From Dictyocoela muelleri (Eukaryota; Microsporidia): a stretch of 10,410 bases of DNA. Below are positions 1 to 6,650 of the stretch, piece after piece. The position numbers and the translations under genes were made by a program. How positions within the stretch are numbered: position 1 is the stretch's first letter; every line of letters begins with the position of its first letter. The stretch is taken from NCBI GenBank assembly GCA_016256075.1, contig SDVU01000808.1, positions 1 through 10,410 of the forward strand, in the 5' to 3' direction. The notes beneath the pieces were generated by a model. The model did no database searches and was not told the origin of the DNA. It saw only the letters and a list, made by a program, of their open reading frames with translations.

Positions 1-13
1 GTCATAAGACTAT

Positions 14-70
14 GGTTGGAGACAACTCTCCGGGTTGGCAGCTATGGATGTTGTCAGCATGTAATATAAT
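14..70 (+). repeat. Dispersed repeat, copy A
   Basis: This 57-bp stretch, beginning GGTTGG and containing CTCCGGGTTGGCAGCTATGG, recurs in inverted orientation at 3003-3059 at about 77% identity by eye (13 mismatches, no gaps). A shorter, weaker copy lies at about 1980-2026. It is less AT-rich than its surroundings. It holds a 6-bp inverted repeat, GACAAC at 21-26 and GTTGTC at 50-55. No coding sense is visible. It may be the end of a larger dispersed element cut by the window edge. The family is unknown. Confidence 0.55.
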
Positions 71-75
71 ATATA

Positions 76-446
76 TACCTCTATATTAATCGATTCTTAA
101 ATAAAATTATATTGAGATATTGGAATATAAAAAAATATTAATTTCAAAAAGTAGGAGAAAAATTGTTTTAAATAATTTTCTTTTTAATTAAAATAAAATT
201 TAAAAATGATTAATTTACAATACATCCATCAAACATGATGGTAGCACTTTTACAGCCTTACACCCAAAATAATTTTATTTATTATAAAAGACTTTGAGAT
301 TGATTGATAACGTTTGTATTTTTAATAATCACAATGACGATTTATATTACCAAAAGCTAGCATAAATATAAACATTAAAAAACCAATTAAACTTTTCATC
401 TTTTCAACGATTTCTTTGATTAAAATGAAAAATAAATAATCACGGC
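76..446. other. Gene-free AT-rich spacer upstream of PCNA
   Basis: This is AT-rich sequence with frequent stops in every frame. I see no tRNA, no recognisable repeat and no coding segment. A gene this far from the window edge would have been expected in a compact microsporidian genome, so the spacer fits a gene-poor, repeat-expanded relative. Confidence 0.5.
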
Positions 447-514
447 TAAAAATTCCATTTTTTAAAAATTCTATTTTTTTTAATTTTCAAAAAAAACAAT
501 TTTCAATCACCCCC
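447..514 (+). promoter_or_regulatory. PCNA upstream region with C-run initiator
   Basis: The start codon at 515 is immediately preceded by five C (510-514), in an otherwise almost pure A/T leader. CCC-like motifs just before the ATG are a described feature of microsporidian genes. Farther up, a 16-bp sequence occurs twice back to back, at 447-462 and 463-478, with one mismatch (TAAAAATTC[C/T]ATTTTT). A run of T and then A follows at about 472-497. No clear TATA box was found. The 5' UTR is probably very short. Confidence 0.5.
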
Positions 515-1297
515 ATGTTTGAGTTAAAAATCATTGAATCCAAAGATTTTCAAGATCGAATAAACATCCTTCGACGAACACTAGAAAGTGTTGCTGAAAT
601 GGTAGATGACGGCGAAATTAAAATAAGTGAATCAGGATTTTCAATTCAAGTAATGGATACTATGCACGTTGCACTAGCTGATATTTTTCTTAGTTATGAA
701 ATCTTCGATGAATATCGAGCTGATCGAAATATTACTGTTGGATTAAAAATGAAAGAATTGCTAAAAATTTTTAAAAACATCAAATTTGACGAAATTACAT
801 CTTTCTCAATGTCTTGTGAAGATGATGCTCAAGTTTTAAATATAGTTGTTGAAGCTGAAGAGTATTCGTTGCGATTTGAGCAGAAATTGTTTCAATTTGA
901 TATTGAAAATTATGCATTCCCAGAATTGGAATATTCAGTAACGTTGTCGATGACTTCTAACGATTTCTTTAGGATTCCTAAAGCAGTGGGTTCGTTTAGT
1001 GAGCACTTAATCATACATGCCATGCATGATGAAGTACATTTTAAGGCCAAAGGTGATTTGACGGATTCGGACATGACTTTAAGAACAATAAATACTGGAA
1101 ATTCGAATATTGTTATTGACGTTAGTAGTGAAGTTAAAAAAGAAGTAGCAATGCGATACATCAATTCTATTTCAAAAGGTGCCCAACTCTCTGATAATGT
1201 TAAAATATGCATGGGTGATAACACCCCCGTTTATTTTGAATTTGTGATGAAAAATGGATTTCTTAAATATTTTATCGCACCTAAAGTTGAGAACTAA
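515..1297 (+). CDS. PCNA: Proliferating cell nuclear antigen (PCNA, DNA sliding clamp)
   Basis: This is the homotrimeric ring that tethers DNA polymerases and repair factors to DNA in the nucleus. The 260-residue product is family-sized (human 261) and starts with the family's usual MFE. Recognisable blocks are QVMDTMHVAL (residues 45-54, human QSMDSSHVSL), YRADRN (67-72), the interdomain connecting loop at about 125-142 ending FPELEYS, and the C-terminal LKYFIAPKVEN (250-260, human LKYYLAPKIED). Basic residues facing DNA are kept: K84, K87, R153 and K156 align with human K77, K80, R146 and R149. Compared with human it has about 7 extra residues in the first helix region, about 2 extra near 88-95 and 2 fewer before the connecting loop. 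Histidine 171 sits where human and yeast have the modified lysine 164. The ORF is intact and intronless, and the C-run before the ATG supports this start. It is the only clear host gene in the window. Confidence 0.97.
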   Translation: MFELKIIESKDFQDRINILRRTLESVAEMVDDGEIKISESGFSIQVMDTMHVALADIFLSYEIFDEYRADRNITVGLKMKELLKIFKNIKFDEITSFSMSCEDDAQVLNIVVEAEEYSLRFEQKLFQFDIENYAFPELEYSVTLSMTSNDFFRIPKAVGSFSEHLIIHAMHDEVHFKAKGDLTDSDMTLRTINTGNSNIVIDVSSEVKKEVAMRYINSISKGAQLSDNVKICMGDNTPVYFEFVMKNGFLKYFIAPKVEN

Positions 1298-1302
1298 GAG
1301 TT

Positions 1303-1308
1303 AATAAA
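1303..1308 (+). promoter_or_regulatory. Candidate polyadenylation signal of PCNA
   Basis: AATAAA begins 5 bases after the PCNA stop codon, inside GTTAATAAAATT. Very short 3' UTRs with the signal at or next to the stop are usual in compact genomes such as microsporidia. In sequence this AT-rich the hexamer could also occur by chance. Confidence 0.4.
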
Positions 1309-1355
1309 ATTATGGTTGATTTATTAATAATATTTTTTGTCTATTTTTAATATCT

Positions 1356-1391
1356 TTTTAAGGTTTATTTTAAGGTTTATTTTAAGGTTTA
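1356..1391 (+). repeat. 12-bp tandem repeat, three copies
   Basis: Three perfect consecutive copies of TTTTAAGGTTTA lie about 60 bases past the PCNA stop. This is a simple minisatellite with no sign of function. It could be used to tell strains apart if copy number varies. Confidence 0.85.
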
Positions 1392-1685
1392 TTATTTCTG
1401 TATATATAAAATTATTATATCTATGATTATCAATCGGGAGATATTAATAATTAACGTTAATTTTTCAATAATCTTTATATTAAAAGTAACTTATTTATTT
1501 TTCAGTTACCATTCTTCATAGTTTAAAATAATTATATGTCATTTTGTATTGTCAAAAATTTTATTAATAACGAAAAAGAATAAGTTCTAATTTTTGGTCT
1601 GATAACTTGATAGTTAATACGTTTAATAATAATTATAGTGATTCGAATTCAGCTGGCTTAACTATTTCAAATATTCTGACAATTA

Positions 1686-1766
1686 ATAAAGCATATAAAA
1701 CTAATCAGTAGACCAGCCTTTATAGGATAAAGCATATAAAACTAATCAGTAGAGCAGCCTTATAGG
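1686..1766 (+). repeat. 41-bp tandem duplication
   Basis: A unit beginning ATAAAGCATATAAAACTAAT and ending CCTTTATAGG (1686-1726) is repeated directly at 1727-1766. The second copy differs by one substitution and one fewer T. The near-identity points to a recent duplication. The sequence has no recognised role. Confidence 0.85.
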
Positions 1767-1979
1767 ATTTTGTCTTATCTTTTTATAATGAACTATATTT
1801 TTGAGATGTTTGTTATTTATATACGTCTCTCGATAAAAATAAAAAATTATAAAAAAGGTTATAATTAATAGTAACTGTTGGTTAGTTATAAAAACGAAAA
1901 CTTCAAAACTGATAGAACTTAAAGTAACATTCAAAAGGATATAATTTGAATGAGAAATAAAAATTTAATAATTAGTTTT

Positions 1980-2026
1980 CGAGACAACTTTCTGGCTAAT
2001 CGATATAAAAGCATGTAATTGATATA
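1980..2026 (+). repeat. Dispersed repeat, weak copy C
   Basis: GAGACAACTTTCTGG, followed after a short interval by GCATGTAAT and ATATAT, parallels the order of the same blocks at 20-70. The middle part is diverged and shortened. It lies directly upstream of the tRNA-like repeat at 2043. The match is partial, so this copy is much less certain than the other two. Confidence 0.35.
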
Positions 2027-2042
2027 TCAATTTTAATAAGCT

Positions 2043-2075
2043 GGATAGCTTTGTGGTTAACACTCTTAAATGTAA
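2043..2075 (+). repeat. tRNA D-arm-like dispersed repeat, copy 1
   Basis: GGATAGCTTTGTGGTTAACA and the following 13 bases match the reverse strand of 3410-3441 at 29 of 32 positions plus one single-base gap. The sequence resembles the 5' part of a tRNA (D arm, A-box), but in this copy the A-box core is degenerate. No B-box (GGTTCGANTCC) or cloverleaf follows. It may be a remnant of a tRNA-derived SINE or the end of another mobile element. Confidence 0.5.
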
Positions 2076-2553
2076 AATAAACTATATTTTTTTAATCATA
2101 CATTGGCATCATTATTGTCATTATGCGTCAAACATTATAAAAATAATTAAACAGTTTTTACAGCATTTTGCCGAATTATAATCTGCATAAAAATAAATTT
2201 TAGTTTTTTAAAGATTTTTAGATGAACAATGACTATTCGCCCACAAAAATTGTTGAATAATTTAAAAATAATTAAAAAGCTTAATATTGCATGGTCTAGT
2301 TATTTTTTAATTAATGAAAAATTTGTTTACTTTTTATTAACATTTATATGTGACATGCATAAATTTTAAATGTTTAACAAGGGGTTATAGAGTAAAATAA
2401 CTACTTCACTGAATTATTATCAAAAATATTACCATTATTATTTTTTTTCAAATTTCTTATATTTTTTATAAATTTGTATTTTTTAAAAATGTTAGTTTTT
2501 AAGTTAATTTTTAAATTCTAATTTTTAAATATAGGAGAGACTAAAAAAAGTAA

Positions 2554-2682
2554 ATGCTTAGAATTATCAAAATATCTATGATTAAAAAAAAATCATATAA
2601 GCGCGAAGAATATAAAACTTTAGGCACAGGAAAAGATTTTGGTGATAATTGGAAAATATGGAGTAACAAAGATGTTCGTTAA
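2554..2682 (+). CDS. Possible small hypothetical ORF (42 aa)
   Basis: An open frame of 42 codons plus stop begins at the ATG at 2554, with an internal ATG at 2578 giving 34 aa. The product is lysine-rich, and its second half (TLGTGKDFGDNWKIWSNKDV) looks more protein-like than the A/T-rich neighbourhood would give by chance. No family is recognised. There is no C-run before either ATG, unlike PCNA and the LTR element, which argues against a real start. It could be a remnant of a longer gene. The 25-bp minisatellite begins 53 bases downstream. Confidence 0.2.
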   Translation: MLRIIKISMIKKKSYKREEYKTLGTGKDFGDNWKIWSNKDVR

Positions 2683-2735
2683 GTGTAATTATACAGTAAA
2701 AATTCCCATTTAAACATCAAATGATTATGAGATTA

Positions 2736-2860
2736 TTATAAATCATTCTACATCAAAGAATTATAAATCATTCTACATCAAAGAATTATAAATCATTCTA
2801 TATCAAAGAAATATAAATCATTCTACATCAAAGAATTATAAATCATTCTATATCAAAGAA
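2736..2860 (+). repeat. 25-bp minisatellite, five units
   Basis: Five direct units of 25 bp (TTATAAATCATTCTACATCA plus AAGAA) run without spacers. Units 3 and 5 are identical and carry T instead of C at one site. Units 2 and 4 carry C and differ from each other only in the first base. This gives a 50-bp higher-order period. The array ends in ATAGCGCAAAGGAATAGCGC (2861-2880), where ATAGCGC is itself duplicated. Confidence 0.92.
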
Positions 2861-3002
2861 ATAGCGCAAAGGAATAGCGCTATCAAAACAATCCATGGAT
2901 TTTATATTTCTTTTTATTATGTTTTTTTATAAAATTTTTAATAAAATGTTCAGAATAAAATAATTTCAAATGCGATGTAACTTTTCCACAAACAATTTAA
3001 AA

Positions 3003-3059
3003 ATGTTGTTACAAGTTGAAAATATCCATAATTGCCAACCCGAAGAGATGCCACCAACC
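3003..3059 (-). repeat. Dispersed repeat, copy B
   Basis: Read on the minus strand this matches 14-70 over 57 ungapped bases at about 77% by eye. The shared core is CGGGTTGGCA followed by TATGGAT. The two copies point toward each other across PCNA, about 3 kb apart. Divergence indicates an old repeat rather than a recent duplication. Confidence 0.6.
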
Positions 3060-3409
3060 CCAGAAATAAAATCTTTTTCTTTTTGTACAAGTTGTAAGTC
3101 ATTCATAATCAGCTGAGAGGCTAACTGTTTATTTCTATTTTATTAATTTCTCAGCAGGATATAGGTAATTAAAGGCTTTTTCATAAATTTTTATTTTTCA
3201 CTATTTATTTTGTCGAGATGTGTCGCCATACACATACCTACAATTTAGTTAGTACCTTCTGCCTCACTTAAAATATTAGTCCAAATCTTAATCAGCCATA
3301 CCACGCCGAAACAGTTGTATATTAATACTATATTTCTATAGTTTTGACCGCTCACTACCAATTCCAATTATTTATTAAAGTAACTATAATAATTCATGAT
3401 ACTTAAATG

Positions 3410-3441
3410 TTACATTCAAGAGTGTTAACCACTGAGCTACC
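3410..3441 (-). repeat. tRNA D-arm-like dispersed repeat, copy 2
   Basis: The minus strand reads GGTAGCTCAGTGGTTAACAC and continues TCTTGAATGTAA. TAGCTCAGTGG fits the tRNA D-arm and Pol III A-box consensus (TRGYNNANNNG). No B-box or foldable tRNA body follows within about 100 bases, so this is not a functional tRNA gene. The copy at 2043-2075 is in the opposite orientation. Confidence 0.55.
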
Positions 3442-3586
3442 TGTCAGTTCGATTTTTATGTGGGTATAAAGCCAAACCGACTTAAATTTTAATGTATTTA
3501 ATACTTAAATAGATTGACACTATTTGAAGAAATGAGTTGATTTCCACAGTAATTTTTAATTTAAACTCCAATCTAACTGTCTAAAT

Positions 3587-3650
3587 CAGTGGTTGTCAAA
3601 CTTTTTTTCGTGTACATGTTTTTCATATTTAAAATTTCCTCGGACCCCAA
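3587..3650 (+). mobile_element. Transposon-terminus-like sequence
   Basis: CAGTGGTTGTCAAACTTTTT followed downstream by CTCGGACCCC closely resembles the terminal inverted repeats of hAT transposons (CAGNGGTTCTCAAAC, then GACCCC). No partner end and no 8-bp repeat of the flank GTCTAAAT are seen in the window. It might instead be the left end of the Tc1-like element whose transposase starts 289 bases downstream, since some Tc1 ends begin CAGTG, but no flanking TA is present. Confidence 0.4.
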
Positions 3651-3726
3651 ATGTTAAAAAATTTTTGAAATTTATTATATAAATGTAATAAAATAATGAT
3701 ATACAGAGTTTTCTCCATATTTTGAG

Positions 3727-3852
3727 ATTTGGTCAATCAATTTTGACATTTGGGCAATCAATTTTAACATTTGGGTAATCAATTTTGTCATTTTATCAAT
3801 CAATTTTGTCATTTTGTAAATCAATTTTGTCATTTTGTAAATTAATTTTGAC
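3727..3852 (+). repeat. 21-bp minisatellite, six units
   Basis: Six head-to-tail 21-bp units of the form ATTTGGGCAATCAATTTTGAC run up to 24 bases before the transposase start. They change gradually along the array, with ATTTGGG in the first units and ATTTTGTAAA in the last. The core AATTTTG[AT]C is kept. Subterminal repeats of this kind can be transposase-binding sites in Tc1/mariner elements; here that is conjecture. Confidence 0.9.
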
Positions 3853-3875
3853 ATTTTCTAAAACCTAACCCCTTA

Positions 3876-4843
3876 ATGAAAAACCAAAATATTAATAATG
3901 AAGACATAAATCGAATTATACCAGCATATATAAATGGAAATAGTGTCTCAGATTTATCGGCGATTTTAGGTTTTAAAAGAACAACTATTTATAGCATAAA
4001 AAAATATTAAAATGATGAGCCTATTGAAAAAAGCCGAGGTGGTCAGCGAAGAAAAAGCTTGTCAGAGCAAGAAAGAGGAGCAATCAGAGTATGGATTGAT
4101 GAATATTGCGGTCTTATATTAAAGAAAACAAAGCCGAAGATTGAGCTTGAGAGAGATTTGGTAGTGTGTCAAAGTACAATTAATAGTTGTAAAGGGATTT
4201 AATTATGGTATGAAGCGCATATATATAATGCCGGAAAAAAGGGAATAACATGGAAGTTATACGTCTTAGAGCCCAATATGCGAATCAATTTATAAAATTA
4301 TTGTCAACAATCGATGATTATAATTTTTTTATCGATGAAGTAGGATTTAATGTTTCAATAAGATAACTAAGATGAAGATCTCTGAAAAATAAACGTGCTG
4401 TTCTAAATGTTTCGTCTATAAGAGCATGAAATATATCTGTTTACTGTGCAATGAACAAATATGGAATTTTTAAATATTTAACACAGACTAAATCGTATAA
4501 TACACAAAGTTTTCTTGAGTTTATATGTGTAATAATTGAAAAATGTCAACTTTGAATATTTCGGGTGCAACTTTTGTTATAAAATGTTTCATTTCATAAA
4601 AATATTGCGAAAAGGGCAGAAGTAGAAATATGGGGTCATTGAATTCTATTTTTACAACCTTATTCTCCATTTATAAACCCTATAAAGAACCTATTTTCAA
4701 AATGGAAACAATTTATACGTTGCTCGAGACCCGAAGGCGAAAATCAGTTATTCGAAAATATTGAGAATGGTTCTTCTCTAATTTCATCTGATGACTGTAA
4801 AAATTATTTTAGGCATATGTTAGATTTTTACCTATTTGCATAA
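3876..4843 (+). pseudogene. Tc1/IS630-type DDE transposase, decayed (DD34E)
   Basis: This is the relic of a cut-and-paste transposase of about 320 residues. It begins MKNQNINNEDINRIIPAY, followed by a helix-turn-helix-like part (GNSVSDLSAILGFKRTTIYS) and an RGGQRRK linker. The first catalytic aspartate is in FFIDEVGFNVSIR (codon at 4334). NVSFHKN marks the second motif, with its aspartate codon position at 4580 now TAA. LQPYSPFINPIKNLFSKWK marks the third, where the glutamate at 4685 is AAG (lysine). The spacing of 34 residues between the second and third positions gives DD34E. By eye there are about seven in-frame stops and two frameshifts (about 4190-4200 and 4210-4250), so it is inactive. 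A CCCC lies 4 bases before the ATG. No terminal inverted repeat pair could be matched. The LTR at 4879 lies only 35 bases past the stop. Confidence 0.85.
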
Positions 4844-4878
4844 GAAATAAGCCTATTATTGATTAATAAATAAAGTAT

Positions 4879-5137
4879 TGTTCGGGTCTCCACCGTTAGT
4901 GCTTGTGGAGACCGAGAAATTAAAGAATAATGATTTTGAAAATAATTTTTTATTGAAATGATTTTTTTCTCTTGACGACATGGGGGTAGGTTTTGTCACA
5001 TTATTTATAGTTTCAAAAAATGATCAATTTAAATTGATCAAAATTTATATTTCTAGAAATTTCTATGACAATTCAAATGTTACTATTTAACCAATATTTA
5101 ACTTTAAATTCATAGTGTAGCACCATGAGCCGCTACA
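4879..5137 (-). repeat. LTR of copy 1 (3' LTR)
   Basis: On the minus strand it runs from TGTAGCGG to CCCGAACA. It has a TATA-like box TATAAATAA (5001-5009) and, about 20 bases on, CCCCC-ATG with the ATG at 4981-4979. A 20-bp perfect palindrome lies at 5021-5040. An inverted repeat GGTCTCCAC/GTGGAGACC (4885-4893 and 4905-4913) could form a 9-bp stem near the end. The boundary at 4879 is where similarity to the other LTR begins. It is followed on the internal side by a purine tract. Confidence 0.88.
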
Positions 5138-5151
5138 TCCTCCCCATCTCC
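5138..5151 (-). promoter_or_regulatory. Polypurine tract of copy 1
   Basis: On the minus strand this is GGAGATGGGGAGGA, lying directly against the LTR. In this position a purine-rich tract primes plus-strand DNA synthesis in LTR retrotransposons. The matching tract of the second copy (9102-9115) is all purine. Confidence 0.7.
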
Positions 5152-6060
5152 AAATGGATTTAAGTTTTTCACCGAAACTTTAACAATACTACCTCTTTTA
5201 TAAATATAAACACAATTATACTCTTTGACATATCAACAATTTTGAATGGGCCTTCATATTTATTTATTATTTTATCGGGTTAAAAACTTTGCTATAGACA
5301 GAATCTCCTACCTTATATTTAATTTCATTTTTTATGTTTCTCTTCGACCATTTTTCATGAGCATGTTTAATGGCATTTTTAATATTTTCATCATTAATTT
5401 TTAATTCATTTTTACTCGTATTCGAAAGTGGTTTTTTGAAAAATATCTCATATATAGAATATTTCAATGTTGAATTATTCGTCATATTCAATCTCATATA
5501 TATATGTTTTGTGCCGTCTTAGATAATGTTTGTCCCCGGCTTAATCTTAAGGTTACAGATATTTACCTATTTATTCTTTCAATTATTGCGTTACCCGTAG
5601 GGTTATTTGGGGCAGTTGAAATGAGCTTAATGTTATATTTATTCATTATATTGCGAAAGTTAGTTGAAGTAAATTATCTACCGTTATCGGTCAGTCATTT
5701 TTGAGGATTTTTATATTTCATAAACCACATTTCTTCAAGAGACCTACATACTGTAAGTGAATGAATGTCTTTAATAAAACGAACTTCGGTAAATCGGGAA
5801 AATAAATCTGTGGCTGCTAGAACGTAAGTTTCCTTCTTTATAGCTTTAGTATCGAAATGTGAAGTTTTAATTGGCCCCTTGATATCTACGGGTATAATCT
5901 CATCTCTGGAAAAAGGCTCTGTTGCAAACACAGTTCTTACTTTATTAATATCATAAAACTTATTAGTTAAACAATTATCACCTTTTTTACAGATTTTCAA
6001 TATCATTCTTTTTAAATTTTTTATTTCGACATAATTCTTAAATGTTTCAAACATTTTATT
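5138..6060 (-). pseudogene. Integrase region of copy 1, fossil
   Basis: This stretch corresponds to the integrase that would insert element DNA into the host genome. The N-terminal zinc-binding part lies near 5960-6060 and the catalytic core near 5500-5950 (VDIKGPIKTSHF, AATDLFSRF). The C-terminal part with a GPF-like segment lies near 5140-5500 (SKNELKINDENIKNAIKHAH). It parallels 9102-10020 of the second copy at above 90% identity by eye. It is broken in several places. Confidence 0.85.
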
Positions 6061-6650
6061 TCTTCCCGGGTGAACTAGGATGACATTAATTTATTTTAGC
6101 ATCTCAAATACCTTGTGTTCTTTTTCTTTTTTGGCTATTTGCGCATTATTCAGCAGATTAAGTTTATTTATAATGTCGTTTAACACATTGGCGCACTTAT
6201 CATTATTTTTATCTTGAATTATCATTGCTCTTGATAAGATATCTGCTTCATTATTATTGGATGAACAAACGTGTTTAAGAGAAAAATCATACTCTTCTAG
6301 TAAAAGTAACCATCTTTTATTCTTTTAGATAAGTCTCCTTCAAAAGTTAGATTTTTATTATCGGTTAGTATATTTATTTTTGAACTGAAAATAAATTGCT
6401 TAAAGTGTTTCAATGATTCAAGTATAGCTAATGTCTCCTTTTCAATTGTCGTGTAGTTCAATTCAGAACCTTTAAATTTTCTACTAAATAATCCTATTAT
6501 TTTTTTATCCTGTGTCAGTATTGCACCAATTCCTGTATCGGATGCGTCGCATTTGAGTTCAAACTCCTTTTCGAAGTCAGGGTAGTGTAATATGTTCTGC
6601 GATTTTATTTCGTTAATTATTTCATTTAAAATTTTTGTATCACTTTAATT
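6060..6650 (-). pseudogene. RNase H region of copy 1, fossil
   Basis: The minus strand shows the three acidic motifs of a retroelement RNase H. They are CDASDTGIGAILTQ near 6520-6560, IEKETLAI near 6430-6455 and ILTDNKNLTF near 6345-6375. The linker to integrase with EEYDFSLKH and NEADILSRAM follows at about 6210-6300. This enzyme would degrade the RNA strand during reverse transcription. The region is broken. Confidence 0.8.

Larger units (their letters stand above)
1298..2553. other. Gene-free AT-rich region with small repeats
   Basis: No open frame of convincing length or composition is present. The stretch contains the 12-bp repeat at 1356-1391, the 41-bp duplication at 1686-1766, a weak copy of the position-14 repeat near 1980 and the tRNA-like sequence at 2043-2075, each listed separately. 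The rest is A/T-rich sequence in which I see nothing further. Confidence 0.5.
2883..3586. other. Gene-free region with repeat fragments
   Basis: No credible coding frame was seen on either strand. It contains the inverted copy B of the position-14 repeat (3003-3059) and the second tRNA-like sequence (3410-3441). The section 3060-3400 is somewhat less AT-rich and may be eroded element sequence, but I recognise nothing in it. Confidence 0.45.

Noticed and set aside
910-1224. 104-codon frame on the minus strand
   Set aside because: It lies wholly antisense to PCNA and has no family resemblance, so it is a shadow frame.
1639-1654. GTGATTCGAATTCA as a tRNA T-arm / B-box
   Set aside because: It resembles GGTTCGAATCC, but no acceptor, D-arm or anticodon arm could be folded around it on either strand.
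1746-1934. 62-codon minus-strand frame rich in I, F and Y
   Set aside because: Its composition is what random AT-rich DNA gives. It overlaps the 41-bp duplication and has no C-run before its ATG.
2736-2860. 25-bp direct repeats as a CRISPR array
   Set aside because: The units are contiguous with no spacers, and the context is eukaryotic.
3060-3400. Possible eroded gene in the less AT-rich stretch
   Set aside because: I found no open frame of useful length and no motif on either strand.
5504-5704. Plus-strand frames opposite the integrase and RT regions (also near 6765-7043, 7167-7517 and 9336-9536)
   Set aside because: They are antisense to recognisable retrotransposon coding sequence and have no domain of their own.
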